Shown here: positions 4,351 through 5,414 of the stretch, piece by piece
Position numbering within the stretch: position 1 is the stretch's first letter
How the letters are laid out: every line of letters begins with the position of its first letter
Assembly (NCBI GenBank): GCA_946222725.1
Contig: CAMIHT010000129.1
Location: forward strand, 1-5,414
From: Actinotignum schaalii
Lineage (GTDB): Bacteria > Actinomycetota > Actinomycetes > Actinomycetales > Actinomycetaceae
DNA length: 5,414 bases
Direction of reading: 5' to 3'
Program-made: the position numbers and the translations under genes
Notes under the pieces: generated by a model
Databases searched by the model: none
Seen by the model: the letters and a program-made list of their open reading frames with translations, nothing else
Told to the model about the DNA's origin: nothing

Positions 4351-5370
4351 ATGGACATCACCCGAATCAAGAACCGGAAGGCATACCTGCTTGCCGGTAT
4401 AGGCATTATCGCTATCGCACTCATCGTCGGTATCGGCGTGTATTTGCGTGGGGTATCGGCCACCAAGGATGCCCGCGCGGCCTACACCAAAGCAAGCTCC
4501 GAGTATGCGGAAGTGAAGACCTCCCTGGAGGAACAGATCAAGGCAGTTGATTTCCAGCCTGTCCAGTGCTCGAACGACGGGGGTAACCCCGAGAGCTGTT
4601 TCAGGGCGCTTGAGTTGCGGGGCGCGATTGAGGGCGAACTGGCCAAGCCTATAGATGCTCGCAAGGCCGAGACTCTTGGTGCTAAGGAGGCACGTAAGGC
4701 TGCGACCGCTATTTCCGAGCGTGTGAGCGTGCTGCGCGGGTGGGGTAGCGAACTCGAAACCAAGATGGCCGAACTTGATGAGGCATTCGCTAAGAAAGTC
4801 ACTCGTTACGTGACTGGTAAGGGCGAGGATGGCACCTCGGTCTTGAAGCGGTGTGAGAAGGTCTTGGGCGAAGCCCGAGCCTTGGCTGGTGAGGCGACTG
4901 GGAAGGTTGCTGATGGTGGGATTATCACCTCGATGAACCAGAAAGCAGCCGGCCTAGAGGAAGAATGCGCTCGGGTGCGAGATAAGCACGGTGAGATGCG
5001 GTGGCGTGAAGTTCAAGAGCGCGTCGCGGCCCTGGGTTTCCAAATCCATGACCTGGAGGACGCGATGAATAAGACTCGCGCCGCTATTGGGACGGTCGCG
5101 TTGCCTGACCAGGCAGTCCAGCCCGAACAAGCCGCTTCCTCGTCTGGCTCGTCAGCGTCTTCGTCGTCTTCGTGGGGGAGTGACGACACAGGTTATGAGG
5201 CGCCTGCTCCTGCGGCGGCTCCGGCCCCGGCAGCACCTGCTCCCGCAGCTCCCGAGCCTGCACCTGCCAACAACGGCGGATGGGTAGACAGCGGCTGGAC
5301 GATGGACGGCCCCCCTGTTTGCAGCGAGGGTGATACCAACGGCAACTCGTGGTTTGTCCCCTGTCCGTAA
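4351..5370 (+). CDS. Single-pass membrane protein with long helical extracytoplasmic region and Pro/Ala-rich C-terminus
   Basis: This is a 339-aa protein. I prefer ATG 4351, which has AGGAAG 9 nt upstream, over ATG 4333, which lacks a ribosome binding site and would add six residues. A basic N-terminus (RIKNRK) precedes a hydrophobic helix at about 12-32, giving cytoplasmic-in, outside-out topology. Residues about 40-255 are charged, Glu/Lys/Ala-rich and probably helical or coiled-coil. Cys73 and Cys83 (C-9x-C) and two further single Cys could form disulfides outside the cell. A Ser-rich run (about 263-275) and a Pro/Ala repeat (about 284-310) lead to a terminal domain with GGWVDSGW and a Cys324-Cys338 pair. 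No enzyme motif is seen and no family is recognised. The layout suits an anchored surface or cell-wall-spanning protein: exclusion, attachment or envelope modification are possible roles. It is last in the operon, 67 nt after the Rep paralogue. Confidence 0.75.
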   Translation: MDITRIKNRKAYLLAGIGIIAIALIVGIGVYLRGVSATKDARAAYTKASSEYAEVKTSLEEQIKAVDFQPVQCSNDGGNPESCFRALELRGAIEGELAKPIDARKAETLGAKEARKAATAISERVSVLRGWGSELETKMAELDEAFAKKVTRYVTGKGEDGTSVLKRCEKVLGEARALAGEATGKVADGGIITSMNQKAAGLEEECARVRDKHGEMRWREVQERVAALGFQIHDLEDAMNKTRAAIGTVALPDQAVQPEQAASSSGSSASSSSSWGSDDTGYEAPAPAAAPAPAAPAPAAPEPAPANNGGWVDSGWTMDGPPVCSEGDTNGNSWFVPCP

Positions 5371-5382
5371 AAGTAAAAAGGT

Positions 5383-5414
5383 GGCTCGGTGCTTGCGCCA
5401 ACAAGCACCGAGCC
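5383..5414 (+). terminator. Strong hairpin terminator, possibly bidirectional
   Basis: GGCTCGGTGCTTG (5383-5395) pairs perfectly with CAAGCACCGAGCC (5402-5414) around a 6-nt loop, 12 nt after the membrane-protein stop. An A-rich tract (about 5369-5380) precedes it, as expected if it also terminates a gene coming from the right. The T run that would complete it for the plus strand lies beyond the window. Confidence 0.8.

Noticed and set aside
5199..5275. Pro/Ala-coding repeat as a DNA-level tandem repeat or CRISPR-like array
   Set aside because: The units differ in sequence and length and are explained by a Pro/Ala-rich linker. There are no spacers.

Overview
The window is high-GC bacterial DNA of actinobacterial type: GC-rich codons with few TTA leucines, alanine/valine-rich proteins, strong GGAGG ribosome binding sites, and a Rep protein with the 'DxGWT...LN...P...YRIR' C-terminal fold found in actinobacterial mobile elements. 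An Actinomycetaceae-like host is plausible, but this is inference and the genus cannot be read from the sequence.

Left edge (1-733), host chromosome. The 3' end of a universal stress protein gene is followed by an intact tRNA-Arg (anticodon CCU). The tRNA 3' half is the likely attachment site of an integrated element that fills the rest of the window.

Element control region (695-1417). A lambda-CI-like XRE repressor on the minus strand is transcribed toward the tRNA. Its last 12 codons and its stop codon lie inside the tRNA gene. It is divergent from a small excisionase/MerR-like HTH gene. The short AT-rich gap between them holds three small palindromes and promoter-like sequences, which resembles a lysogeny or maintenance switch.

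Element body (1425-5370), all on the plus strand. It contains an unrecognised 185-aa protein, a possible small membrane peptide, a 430-aa replication-initiator-like protein, a shorter 261-aa paralogue of it, and a 339-aa single-pass membrane protein with a long helical extracytoplasmic region, Ser-rich and Pro/Ala-rich linkers and a C-terminal cysteine pair. The last gene is followed by a perfect 13-bp hairpin that runs to the last base of the window.

The most interesting signal is inside the 430-aa gene. The stretch that encodes its low-complexity linker carries two perfect DnaA boxes, each followed by the same 12-bp GGTACC-centred element, plus inverted repeats and A-rich DNA. This looks like a replication origin embedded in its own initiator gene, as in lambda O. 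No integrase, relaxase, capsid or packaging gene is visible, so the element could be an integrative plasmid-like element, a phage satellite, or one end of a prophage.
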